A DNA stretch of 64,000 bases from Pseudomonadota bacterium. GTDB taxonomy: Bacteria; Myxococcota_A; Polyangia; Polyangiales; Polyangiaceae. Position numbers and translations under genes: made by a program. The stretch is from the NCBI GenBank assembly GCA_023398955.1, contig JAEWRL010000186.1:117744-181743 (forward strand), written 5' to 3'. Positions 37,840 through 48,000 of this stretch are shown piece after piece. A model generated the notes under the pieces. It had not been told where the DNA came from. It did not search any database and worked only from the letters and a program-made list of their open reading frames with translations. Each line of letters starts with the position of its first letter. The stretch's first letter is position 1.

Positions 37840-38106
37840 ATGGCTCGCTCGATTAAAATCGCTCTATCAGCCCTGACTATCGGGAGCTTCGTATTCATGT
37901 CTGCTACGGCATTTGCGCAGACAACCGAATCCCGAGAGACGGGCGACGGCTATGGGTACGAGTTCGACGACGATCCCCTGAACGCGGGAGGGTTCGGTCC
38001 GAACGACGCCACGATTAAGGTTCGCGCAAAGGCTGCGAGGACCATGTTGATTCGCCCGCGAAAGAGCTTCGTCCCAGAGATGCTCAAGTCCGTCGAGAAC
38101 ATCTGA
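37840..38106 (+). CDS. Small exported protein at the GltF position
   Basis: An 88-residue exported protein with a clean signal peptide (IALSALTIGSFVFMSATAFAQ) and a short polar body ending RPRKSFVPEMLKSVENI. It sits between gltE and gltG, as gltF does in the Myxococcus cluster, but sequence identity to GltF cannot be judged here. GGAGG lies five bases before the ATG. An in-frame extension upstream to 37588 would cross the terminator and promoter and is rejected. Confidence 0.7.
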   Translation: MARSIKIALSALTIGSFVFMSATAFAQTTESRETGDGYGYEFDDDPLNAGGFGPNDATIKVRAKAARTMLIRPRKSFVPEMLKSVENI

Positions 38107-38191
38107 GGCGTGTCGCTGACGGTGCTTAGGAAGCAGACAACGGTTTGACGCGGGGCAAAGCTGGCCCCCAGCTAAGGAAAAGAAGATAGGC

Positions 38192-40231
38192 ATGGCAAAG
38201 GCTGCACTGACATTTGCGATCTACGCCGGCGACGCCCTGCAGCGTCGAGAGATGGTCGCGCAAGACATCGTCAAGGTTGGCAAGGACCCGAAGAGTCATC
38301 TGCGCGTCGACGACGAGCTCGCGTCTCGTATGCACGCAGTCATTGAGGTTGCCGGTCCGGACGAGATTACGCTGATCGACCTGGGCAACGAACCGGGTAC
38401 TTTGGTGAATGGCGCGAGCATCAACAAGTGCAAGTTGAACGTCGGCGACCAGATCCAGATTGGGAGTACGCTAATCATCTTGGAGGCCGCTGAACCGGCC
38501 ACTGCCGAGGCGCAGGCTGTAGCGCCGGCCACGCTCGGAATGCCCGCGGCGGCAGCGGCTGGGCAGCAGGCGGCAGCTAATCCATTTGCCGTTCCTGCGG
38601 GAGGAGGAAATCCCTTTGCAGCTTCGGCGAACCCCTTCGCGGCGGCTGCAGGACCTGCGAACCCTTTCCGAGCCAGCGCTCCAGTCAGCCCCTTCGCGGC
38701 TTCGGGTACGGAACGGGTACCTGATGACGCGCCCCCGGGGACTTACACGTATACGCTGGTCAAGAGCGGCCCGGATGTTTCGCCGGACGAGGTCGAGCTT
38801 GCCCATGTGCAAGCCGTTGAGGTGATGATTCTATGGGGTACGAACGTGCTCCATGTGTCGCACCTCACGCCGCCGAGGAACTTCTACGTCGGAGAGGAAG
38901 AGGGGAAGAACTTCGCCTGTGACTTCTTTATTCCTGCGGAGAAGCTCGGCACGACGAGGATGCCGGTCGTGGTCGGGGACCAGAGCGGTGTCAGCATTGT
39001 GATCCCTCCGGCGGCACGAGGGCACGTTGAGTTCCCCGGCCAGCCGAGAATGACTCTCGACGAGGCGCGGCAAAGGGCGCAGCCTAGCCCCGAGGTGAGC
39101 GGTGGGCATCAGCTACCGCTGCCAGCGGGGGGCAAGGGGCGCGTCGAGCTTGATCAGTTCGTGTTCCAAATTGCCGCGGTGAACGCGGGTAAACCGCTGA
39201 AGCACGGTGTGGGGGCCAATCTCGATTGGACTGTGCTTGGGTACTTTGGACTATCGTTGGCGGCCGTAGGTGGTTTCGTGGCTGCCATGGCCTTCTTCGT
39301 GCCGCCCCTGGGGCTCACCGATGATGAGGATATCGACAAGGACACGTTGCTCCTGATTCAACAGTACCTGAACAGCGCAGCAGAGCGCGAGCAGGAGGAG
39401 CGCGAGACCGAGCAGATCTCCGAGGAGAATGCGGACAATAAGGAAGGTGGTACGGGCACCCGAGCCAAGGGGGAAGAAGGCTCAATGGGTAATCCGAACT
39501 CGAAGGCTACGAACAAGCGTTACGCGGTGCAGGGGCCGAAGGACAATCCGGACCCGCATATTGCTCGCCAGGCGGCATTGCGCGAAGCTCGCGAGTTCGG
39601 GATGATCGGTCTGCTCAACGCTGGAGCTTCGGGTGATCCGAATGCACCAACGGCTCCTTGGGGACGAGATACGTCGCTAGGGCAGGATGAGGTCAGTGCT
39701 CGGGGCAACATGTGGGGTGACGAGATCGGTGATGCCTTCGGGGCGGGGGGTCTTGGCCTTTCCGGCATCGGCGAAGGTGGCGGTGGCCGCGGTGAAGGCA
39801 TCGGTTTGGGTTCGATCGGCACTTTGGGTCACGGCGCCGGGACCGGCACGGGGCAAGGGTTCGGCTCGGGCCACGGTCGCTTGGGTGGTTCGCACAAGAC
39901 GAAGGCGCCGCGAGTCCGCATGGGTGCGACACAGGTGAGTGGTCGCCTTCCGCCTGAGGTCATTCAGCGTATCGTTCGGCAGAATTACGGCCGTTTCCGG
40001 ATGTGTTTTGAGCAGGGTCTGGCGCGGAACCCAAATCTGGAGGGCAGGGTGTCGGTCCGTTTCGTGATTGGGCGCGATGGCGCGGTCTCGAACGTCGCGA
40101 ACGGCGGGTCTGATCTCCCCGATAGCCAGGTGGTTGGGTGTGTCGTTAACGCATACTACGGGCTGAGCTTTCCTCAACCCGAGGGCGGTATCGTGACGGT
40201 CGTGTACCCAATCATGTTCGCGCCGGGCTGA
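38192..40231 (+). CDS. gltG: FHA/transmembrane/AgmX-C protein GltG
   Basis: A 679-residue protein that should span the inner membrane once. Residues about 5-95 are an FHA domain (VGKDPKSHLRVDDELASRMHAVIE and the LGNEPGTLVNG loop), which binds phosphothreonine. A flexible stretch with five (N/S)PF motifs follows (about 129-170). A further beta-rich part runs to about 340, then the membrane helix (VLGYFGLSLAAVGGFVAAMAFFV, about 347-370). Beyond it come a charged linker and a Gly-rich stretch. The AgmX/PglI C-terminal domain closes the protein (VIQRIVRQNYGRFRMCFEQGL, LSFPQPEGGIVTVVYPI), placed in the periplasm. This is the architecture of GltG, which links the cytoplasmic to the periplasmic layer of the Glt machine. 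Confidence 0.82.
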   Translation: MAKAALTFAIYAGDALQRREMVAQDIVKVGKDPKSHLRVDDELASRMHAVIEVAGPDEITLIDLGNEPGTLVNGASINKCKLNVGDQIQIGSTLIILEAAEPATAEAQAVAPATLGMPAAAAAGQQAAANPFAVPAGGGNPFAASANPFAAAAGPANPFRASAPVSPFAASGTERVPDDAPPGTYTYTLVKSGPDVSPDEVELAHVQAVEVMILWGTNVLHVSHLTPPRNFYVGEEEGKNFACDFFIPAEKLGTTRMPVVVGDQSGVSIVIPPAARGHVEFPGQPRMTLDEARQRAQPSPEVSGGHQLPLPAGGKGRVELDQFVFQIAAVNAGKPLKHGVGANLDWTVLGYFGLSLAAVGGFVAAMAFFVPPLGLTDDEDIDKDTLLLIQQYLNSAAEREQEERETEQISEENADNKEGGTGTRAKGEEGSMGNPNSKATNKRYAVQGPKDNPDPHIARQAALREAREFGMIGLLNAGASGDPNAPTAPWGRDTSLGQDEVSARGNMWGDEIGDAFGAGGLGLSGIGEGGGGRGEGIGLGSIGTLGHGAGTGTGQGFGSGHGRLGGSHKTKAPRVRMGATQVSGRLPPEVIQRIVRQNYGRFRMCFEQGLARNPNLEGRVSVRFVIGRDGAVSNVANGGSDLPDSQVVGCVVNAYYGLSFPQPEGGIVTVVYPIMFAPG

Positions 40232-40254
40232 GCGGCGCGCGGCAGGTGGAGGAG

Positions 40255-40298
40255 TCCGCGCACGGTTCTCATAGAGCCAGTGCGCGGATTGCGTTTTG
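40255..40298 (+). terminator. Terminator after gltG
   Basis: Perfect 9-bp stem TCCGCGCAC/GTGCGCGGA with a 16-base loop, followed by TTGCGTTTTGTG. It begins 24 bases after the stop codon. Confidence 0.65.
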
Positions 40299-40743
40299 TG
40301 CGCTGGACGCGCCAGCGACGTGGTGCGACGGTGGAGAGCAGGTCGCCGGTGTGTGTAATTGGGGCTCTTCTACTTGGGCCGGGCCGAGCCGGAACCGGAA
40401 CACGCGGACGGAGCTTGGGACCGGCCGGTGGAGACTCCGCATGGGGGCAACTGGACCCCGCAGATGCAGCAGGCAGCCTCGCATCGGGCCTACAACCGAG
40501 GCAGCATGGAGGAGGAGTTAGCCCCCGGTTGCGTGCTGTAGTGAACCAGAGGAAGCGGTGCGCGAGAGTTAAGGTGCGGCGGCCGGAGGACGTCACGAGG
40601 CACGCACCGGGGAGGGACTCTGGTTCAGGAGTTGACGGGGAGCTGGCGAGCGTCCGATTGTGCAGTGGTGCAGACGGGTCCTGAGCCGCGGAGCCTGGAA
40701 ATTTCGGTAGGGATTTCCTGGGCCCAAACGGCGTCAAAGCGGC
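40299..40743. other. Intergenic region between gltG and the TPR lipoprotein gene
   Basis: About 440 bases with no supported gene; open frames on both strands have no domain. A TTGACG at 40634 has no good -10 box. Nothing else recognised. Confidence 0.35.
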
Positions 40744-40773
40744 TTTACTTCAGCACCCGCGTCCGCCTATGCT
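40744..40773 (+). promoter_or_regulatory. Weak candidate promoter upstream of the lipoprotein-gltI unit
   Basis: TTTACT at 40744-40749 and TATGCT at 40768-40773 with an 18-base spacer; four of six matches each. It fits the position after the gltG terminator, but the boxes are weak. Confidence 0.35.
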
Positions 40774-40912
40774 CGGTGGCCACTTGCAGAAGGGGCCCCG
40801 TTTCGGGCCGATATTCCCGGTTTGCCTCGAGGGCTGAGTCAGGCAGATTCACACCCGAGAATCGATGTCCCGGCGCGGAGTCGCCGACCGAATGAAAGAG
40901 AGAGAGCTCGCG

Positions 40913-41845
40913 ATGACACTGCGTAGCGTTGTGAAAACCGTCACCTGGGCAGTTGGTAGTTGTGTTCTGTTCGTTGCACTCCAGGGGTGCAGTCGAGACC
41001 ATATCGAAGCCATTAACCTCGCCAATGAGGGTGACCGGCAGGTCAAGGTCAATGTCGAGGGGGCTATCTCCAAGTATGAGCAGGCTACCCAGCTGGATCC
41101 AACGAACCACCGTATTCTCAAGAAGCTATCAAACGCCTACGAGAAGAAGGAGGACTGGGACAAGATGGCTTCGACCCTAGCGCGCGCTGTACAGGTGGCT
41201 CCGGAGCACGCTGACTACTGGTTCAAGCGTGGCTATGCCCTCATCCAGCAAGCGGAGAATGGGAATCCGGATGCCTACGAGGCGGCTAAGGAGCCACTGA
41301 AGAAGTGCATCGAGAAGGATCCTAACCTGGCTGAGTGTTACCACTTTCTTGGACACGCTAGCCTCTGGACTGACAACGTCCAGGACGCCGTTACCAACCT
41401 TAGTAAGGCTATCGAGCACGATCCCACGATTGCTTACTTCTATCCTCCGCTGGGCGAGACCTACGTCGTTCTGAAGCTGTACGACGAGGCGGAGAAGGTG
41501 CTGAAGGAGGGTACCCGCATCGTGCAGCCAACGGAGAAGAGTGCTCCGAACCTCTATGCGATGAACCTTCTGCTCTTCCAAGTTGCGCAGGCTCGCGACG
41601 ACAAACCTGCCATGGTTGCTGCGATGGAGCATGCGAACGAGGTTGCGGGCGACAGCCATCCGGAGATGAAGTTCAACCTCGGGAGCACCTACGCTGTCAT
41701 GGATCCACCCAGGACCGAAGCCGCGGTTCGGCTCCTCCAAACGTTCACCAAGCGTGCTTGCCGCGGTGAGGCAGCGAGCAAGTTCCGTGAGCAGTGTGAA
41801 ACGGCTCAGAGCTTGATTCAGAAGCTGGCGGGGACGGTCAACTGA
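40913..41845 (+). CDS. TPR lipoprotein within the Glt block
   Basis: A 310-residue lipoprotein: signal TWAVGSCVLFVALQGC with C26 as lipid anchor. Three to five TPR motifs cover most of the rest (ISKYEQATQLDPTNHRILKKLSNAYEKKEDWDKMAS; AKEPLKKCIEKDPNLAECYHFLGHASLWTDNVQDAV). It sits between gltG and gltI. Myxococcus has a Glt outer-membrane lipoprotein (GltK), but I cannot tell whether this is its counterpart. The ATG at 40913 is chosen because it starts the signal peptide; the frame runs on upstream to 40865. It probably shares a transcript with gltI. Confidence 0.75.
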   Translation: MTLRSVVKTVTWAVGSCVLFVALQGCSRDHIEAINLANEGDRQVKVNVEGAISKYEQATQLDPTNHRILKKLSNAYEKKEDWDKMASTLARAVQVAPEHADYWFKRGYALIQQAENGNPDAYEAAKEPLKKCIEKDPNLAECYHFLGHASLWTDNVQDAVTNLSKAIEHDPTIAYFYPPLGETYVVLKLYDEAEKVLKEGTRIVQPTEKSAPNLYAMNLLLFQVAQARDDKPAMVAAMEHANEVAGDSHPEMKFNLGSTYAVMDPPRTEAAVRLLQTFTKRACRGEAASKFREQCETAQSLIQKLAGTVN

Positions 41846-41917
41846 GTAATCCGGAATCAGTCCTCCTTCAGCTTGACCGGGGCGCGCATGCTGGCCGCCC
41901 ACTGCCTTCCCGGTCCG

Positions 41918-41938
41918 GTGGCGGGCACTGCCCGCCAC
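41918..41938 (+). other. Hairpin between the lipoprotein gene and gltI
   Basis: Perfect 9-bp stem GTGGCGGGC/GCCCGCCAC with a 3-base loop, without T-tract. It could be a partial terminator or a processing site before the very long gltI message. Confidence 0.45.
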
Positions 41939-42039
41939 GACGACTTATCGGTTGCGAATTGGAAGGGCCCAGGTCCTAGGACCCGCCGTCCCGCATAGAA
42001 ACCTGTGTGCGTAGCAGTCTGCATTACGCCCGAGGAAGC

Positions 42040-45000
42040 ATGGATCTAGAGCAGCGTCTGAACGAACTGGAAAGCTATCACGATTGGCAGGGGCTCGTTG
42101 AAGCGCTCGAGCAGGGAATTGCTGCGAGTGATGATCCGACGGTGAAAGCGGCGCTCCACTTGCGTCTGGGTCGACTCCTTCACGGTCAGTTCCTGCAAGG
42201 GGTGAGGGCACTCAAACACTTCCAAGATGCATTCAAGCTCAACCCAACACTTGCTGACGCGCTTGTGGAAGCACGGGCTATCTACTGGCAGCTCGGCAAG
42301 TTGAACATGGTCCAGAAGCTGCTGGAGCTTCAACTGAAGTCGGCGCAAGGCGAGCACGCGGCAGCCCTGAACCGCGAGCTCGGCGACGTTCTCTGCGACA
42401 TGGGAGCGTACGAGCTCGCCGCGGATGCATACGCCCGGGCGCAGCGGCTTTCCGGGGATGGGGACGGCGCTAGCGAGCTGCTGCAGGACGCCCAAGCGAC
42501 GGAACAGGATTGGCAAGAGCGCATCGCGGAGATCCTTCGCTCTGCGCATGATGCGAGCGATCCAGGAGAGAAGGCTGAGCGGCTGCTGCGGGCGGCGCGG
42601 GTGGCGCGCCGCTTCGCTCCCGAAGAAGTCGAGGGCATGCTGCGCCAGGCCTATACTGCTCAACCTGGGCACTACATCATCGCGGCCCTGTACGAGGGCA
42701 TGTTGGCCGAGCAAGACCGCGCGACCACCATCGTCGAGACGCAACAGGCAATCCTTGCGGAGCGCGAGCTGGACGTAGAGCGCGCCGCCGCCGCGCTTCA
42801 CTTCGGGGCGCGCTGGGCGATACGCCACCAGAACCCGGACATGGCGGTGCAGTTTCTGGAAGCCGCGCTCACCCTCGATGCCCGCTACGAGTCGGCGTTT
42901 GCCTACATGGTCGAGGTTCTCGGCGGGAGGGACGGCGACTGGACCCGCATCGTCAACTTGGCGATGGCGCTGGCGGATCGCGTTGATGGGGCGACTCGAG
43001 CCTATTACCTGGCTACGGCGGGTATCGCGTCATGGCGAGGGGAGGGCGACGTGATGAAGGCACGGCAGCCATTCTCGGCGCTCAAGCTCTTGGCACCCGC
43101 CCACCCCGCGCTGCGGAGCTACGAGGCCCAAATTGGGCAAGAGTTGGCGCTGGATGCGGCTGACGTCGAAGAGCCGGCGCAGGTTGCGCCCAACGTCGTG
43201 CCAGCACGCGGGGGTTCTGTGCGGCCTACTGCTGTTGGAGAGCCCGTCGTCCCGCCACGGAGCGCTGGACCATCGGAACCGCCCGCTGCGGTGCGGGTAC
43301 CCTCCACGCCCGCGGTTGCCGAAGAGGATGAAGCCCTCGTCGCAGAGTTGCGCCAGCAACTCGAGCAGCAGGAGCAGGCGAAGCGGTACCACGAGTACGT
43401 ACGGACTCTCGTCGCACTGGGCGATGCCGTGTGCGACCCAGCGACGAAGGTGGAGGCCTACTCACAGGCAGCCGAGCTCTACGTGAACAAGTTCGCGAAT
43501 CAAGCTGAGGCGGTAAGGGTCTACGAGAAGATCATCGAGGTGGACCCGTCGGACGCGAATGCGAACCAGTACCTGCGAGACATGTATGAGAAGCGCCGCG
43601 ATTGGGAGAAGCTCATCGCATTGAGCGTTGCCCAAGCGAATCGGCTCGATGTTGGAGCAGAGCGGACTGCCGCCTACAAGTCCATTGCCGAGCTGGCAAC
43701 GGAGCGCGTGAAGAAGCCAGATGTGTGCGTCGATCTCTGGAAGGTCGTTCTCGAGAACGATCCCGCTGACATCGACGCGCTCAGCGCGCTGGCGCAGATG
43801 TATGAGAGAGCCCGCGAGTACGAGAAACTCGCCGATGTGCTCGAGAGTTTGGTCGAGGTCACGTACGACGAGCAGCAGAAGCTCACTCTGCTCACGAAGC
43901 TGGGTCAGATCGTAGGAGACCGCCTCAAGGACGACGCCCGCGCGGTCGAGGCGTATGGAATGATTCTCACCTTGAATCCTGATGACCGTAGGGCGCAGGA
44001 GCAGCTCAAGCGCCGCTATGTGGCTCTCGGTCGATGGGATGACCTTGAAGTATTCTATGCGCAGACGGAGAAGTGGGACGAGTTTATAAGGGTACTAGAG
44101 AGCAACGAGAGTCGAGCTGAGTCCACTGAGCAGCGCATCGGCATGCTGATGAAGGTTGCAGAACTGTGGATGACGCAGAAGGGCAAGCCGGATCGCGCGG
44201 CACGTGCTTACGAAAAGGTGCTCGGGCTGGACGCGGATAATCTAGACGCTGCGGAGCGGCTGATCCCGATTTACTCGAACGCGAACAACCCGAAGGGGCT
44301 GAGCGTTGCCCTGGAAGTCAAGCTGAAACACAGCCAAGAGCCTGCCGAGCGGTTGGAGCTACTGCGGGAGGCTGCGAACCTGTACGAGGCGCGGCTTCAT
44401 GACAAGGGCATGGCGTTCGAGCGGTATCTCGAGGCATTCCGCATCGCTCCTTCGGACCCCCAGAGTCGCGAAGACGCGGAACGCGCGACCCGACTCGTAG
44501 GGCATTGGGAGGATCTTATCTCGGCGTACCGTGCAGCCATCGCTGACGCGGAGCAGACCTCCGACACGCCGACTGCATCTGACCTCCGTCTGAATCTGGG
44601 TCGCGTGCTCGTCGAGGAGGCGGGGCGTGTCGACGAGGCTCTCTCGGAGTACCGCGTCGTCCATGAACTCGACCCGTCGAATCCCGTTGCGCTCGAGGCG
44701 CTGGAGAAGCTCTACCGTGCGACTGAGCGGTGGAGCGACCTGCTCGAGGTGTTCAATCAGAAGCTTACGCTGGTCCTCGATCCGGAGGAAAAGAAAGCCG
44801 TCCTGTACGAGATCGCGGCGCTCCAGGTGCGCCAACTGAACCAGCCCGAAGAGGCCATTGCGACCTACCGCGCCGTGTTGGAGGATGATCCGGCGGATGT
44901 GCAGGCGTTGAGCGCTCTGGATGCCCTGTATCAACAAACCGGCAGTTGGGAGGAGTATGCAGATGTGCTGCGTCGCCGCATCGAACTCGATGCGGAGCCA

Positions 45001-48000
45001 AGCATCCTCATTGATCTGAAGTCACGTCTTGCGGAGGTTCTTCATAGCCGCTTGGGGGACAGCGGCGCTGCGCTGGAGAACTACCGGGAGATCCTCTTCA
45101 TGGATCCGGACCACCAGGGCGCACGCGAGGCGCTGGAAGGTCTTCTCGAGGGCGAGCTAGGGCCGGAGGTTGCTGCGACCTTGGAGACTATCTATGAGGC
45201 ACGAGAGGAGTGGAACAAGCTCATCGGCGTCCTCGAGGTGCTTGCCGAAAGTGCTGGTGATGGGGAGCGTCAGCTCGAGTTGCAGCGAAAGATCGCGGGC
45301 GTAGCCGCACATCACACGAACGATCTCGCTCGAGCGATTGAGGCGGAGGCTCGTGCGCTTCACGCCGATCCCGCCCACGAACAGACTCGGATCGAACTGG
45401 AGCAGTTCGTCGAGGACTCTGGCGCCTGGGCCAGATTGGTCGAGATCTACTCCTCGATCGCGAGTGCACTCGACGATGTGGTCCTCGCGCGCGACTACCT
45501 GATGAGGTTGGCGTTCATCGAGGAGCGCCTCGAGCACGTGGAGCAGGCTGCGGCTGCATATGAGCGAGTGCTGGAGATCGACCCCGGAGATGTCGAGGCA
45601 CTTGCTGCGATGCACGAGCTGTACTCGCGCACGGAGCATTGGGAACAGTTGGTTGGCGTGTACCGGCGTCGGATTGACCTCGTCCGAGGCAGCGACGACT
45701 CCGAGCGCCTTTATGCTGAGATGGCGCGAGTTTTCGAGGAGAGACTTCGTCGCCCCGACGAGGCCATCGCGGCGTACCGTGAGGTGCTGGCCCTGGACCC
45801 CAGCAGTGAGGTGGCACTCGCGGCACTGGACGGGCTGTTCACCCGACAGGAGATGTGGGCGGAGCTTGCCGAGAACCTCGAGCTGCAAATGGGGCTCGTG
45901 TCGCGCGAGGAGGAGCAGCTCGCCATCATGCTCCGGTTGGCAGCGCTGCGCGAGTCGCGGATGAATGAGCTGGAGCTAGCGATTGAGGGCTACCGGCAGG
46001 TACTCGATCGCGATCCAGGCAATCACGAAGCGTTGAGCGCGTTGGAGAGGCTCGCGAGGAACGAGGAGCAAGCTCTTCTCATCGCAGAGATCCTCGAGCC
46101 GCTCTACAGAACGCAGGGAAACTTCGAGAAGCTCATCGGTGTCCACGAAGTCCAACTCCGGCGCACGGATGATGCCCACCGGCGAGTGGACTTGCTACAT
46201 CAGATTGCCGAGTTGCATGAGGATGCAGCCGGAGACCTTGGAGCAGCCTTCGATACGCTGGCACGGGCGCTCGCCGAAGATCCGGCGCATGACGGCACCC
46301 GGGAGTTCATCGACAGGTGTGCGCGCGCTACGGGGCGTTTCGCAGACCTGGCTGTCGTCTATGAACGCCTGGCGTCTGCACAGGAGGATCCAGAGCTTTG
46401 CAGCCAGCTCTATATGCTAGCTGCTCGCGTCTTTGAGCACGAGGTGGGTAACGCGGATCGAGCCATCGAGTTGTTCCGAAAGGTCCTCGAGATCGACCCG
46501 ATGAATATCGATGCAGCTCAAGCGCTGCAGGCGCTGTTCCATGCAACTGAACGCTACGCCGACATGTCCGCGATTCTCCAGCAGAAGGCTGGAATCCTCG
46601 ACGATGTGGAGGACCAGAAGGTGGCGTTGTTCGAGGCAGCCACCATCGAAGAAGACGTGCTCGATCGGAAGGAGCACGCAATCGCGGTGTACCGAAAGGT
46701 CCTCGAGGTCGATCCGGAGGACATCCGCAGCGTCGACGCCTTGATCAATCTCTACCTGGGCCTCGCGCGCTGGGAGGAGCTTCTCAGCGTTTACTCGAAG
46801 AAGGCGGACCTAGTCGTCGATCCCGAGGAGAAGAAGCTCATCCTCTATCAGGTCGGGGCTGTCTACGAACGCGAACTGAGCGACGTTGCGAGCGCGATTG
46901 ACACCTATCAGCGGGTGATGGAGCTTGATCCGGACGATCTCACGGCACTGGGGCGCCTAGATGTTCTGTATCAGGCAGCAGAGGAATGGCAGGAGCTGCT
47001 GACCGTCCTGACGCACGAATCCGAACTCACTGCTGATCCCATGGAGGCGGTGAGCTTCCAGTACCGAATCGCAGAACTCTACGAACAGCGCTTGAATGAC
47101 GTCGAGCGCGCCGTCGATTTGTACCGAGACATTCTGAACATACAACCCGACCATGCGCCGACTCTACTGGCCCTCGAAGGGATCAAGTCGGGGCAGGTTG
47201 CACCGCTGGCGGCAGCGGCCGTGCTCGAGCCGGTATACGAGTCGACCGGCGAATGGCAGCGGCTCGTGAGCGTACTAGAGGTGCAGGTTCGGTCGTCTGA
47301 CGAGCCTTACATGCAGGTCGAGCTCCTGCATCGAATCGCGCGGCTGCACGAGGAGAATCTCCTCGATGCGGCCAACGCGTTCGGTGTGTACGCGCGGGCT
47401 GTTGAGGTTGACAGTCAGAATGAGGACTCTCTGGCATCCCTCGAGCGTCTCGCCTCGCTACTCGAGAAGTGGCCAGACGTCGCCGCGTTGTACGATGCGG
47501 AGCTGGACAAACTCGGGGATGAACCCGCCCAGTTCATCGAGCTGGGGCTGCGAGTCGCTCGTATCTACGAGGTTCAGCTCGAGAACCTAGACGAGGCGGT
47601 GCTGCGCTATCGGCGCGTGCTGGATGTCGAGCCCGACAATCGCTCGGCGCTCGAGTCGTTGGATCGTCTGTTTACCGCGGGAGAGCGCTGGGCCGACCTC
47701 GTCGCGGTGCTAGCTCGCGAGGCGGAAGTGGGGGAGAGTCCCGAGGAGATTCTCGAGTTCAAGTTCCGCTTGGGGCAGGTCTACCAGACCGAGCTCGCCG
47801 ACATCGAGCAAGCGATACAAGCCTATCGGGAGGTCATCAATGCGGCGCCCGAGCACCAGGCCACCCTCGATGCGCTGGAGAGCCTCTTCGCTCGGGGTGT
47901 GAGCCAGCTCGAGATCGCGGAAGTGCTCGAGCCCCTCTACCAGGCCACCGGTGAGTGGGAAAAGCTCCTTGACGTTCACGAGGCGCAGCTAGCGCATACA

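Noticed and set aside
45000..47000. CRISPR-like periodic DNA within gltI
   Set aside because: Periodicity of about 216 bases is from protein repeats; no identical short repeats with spacers.
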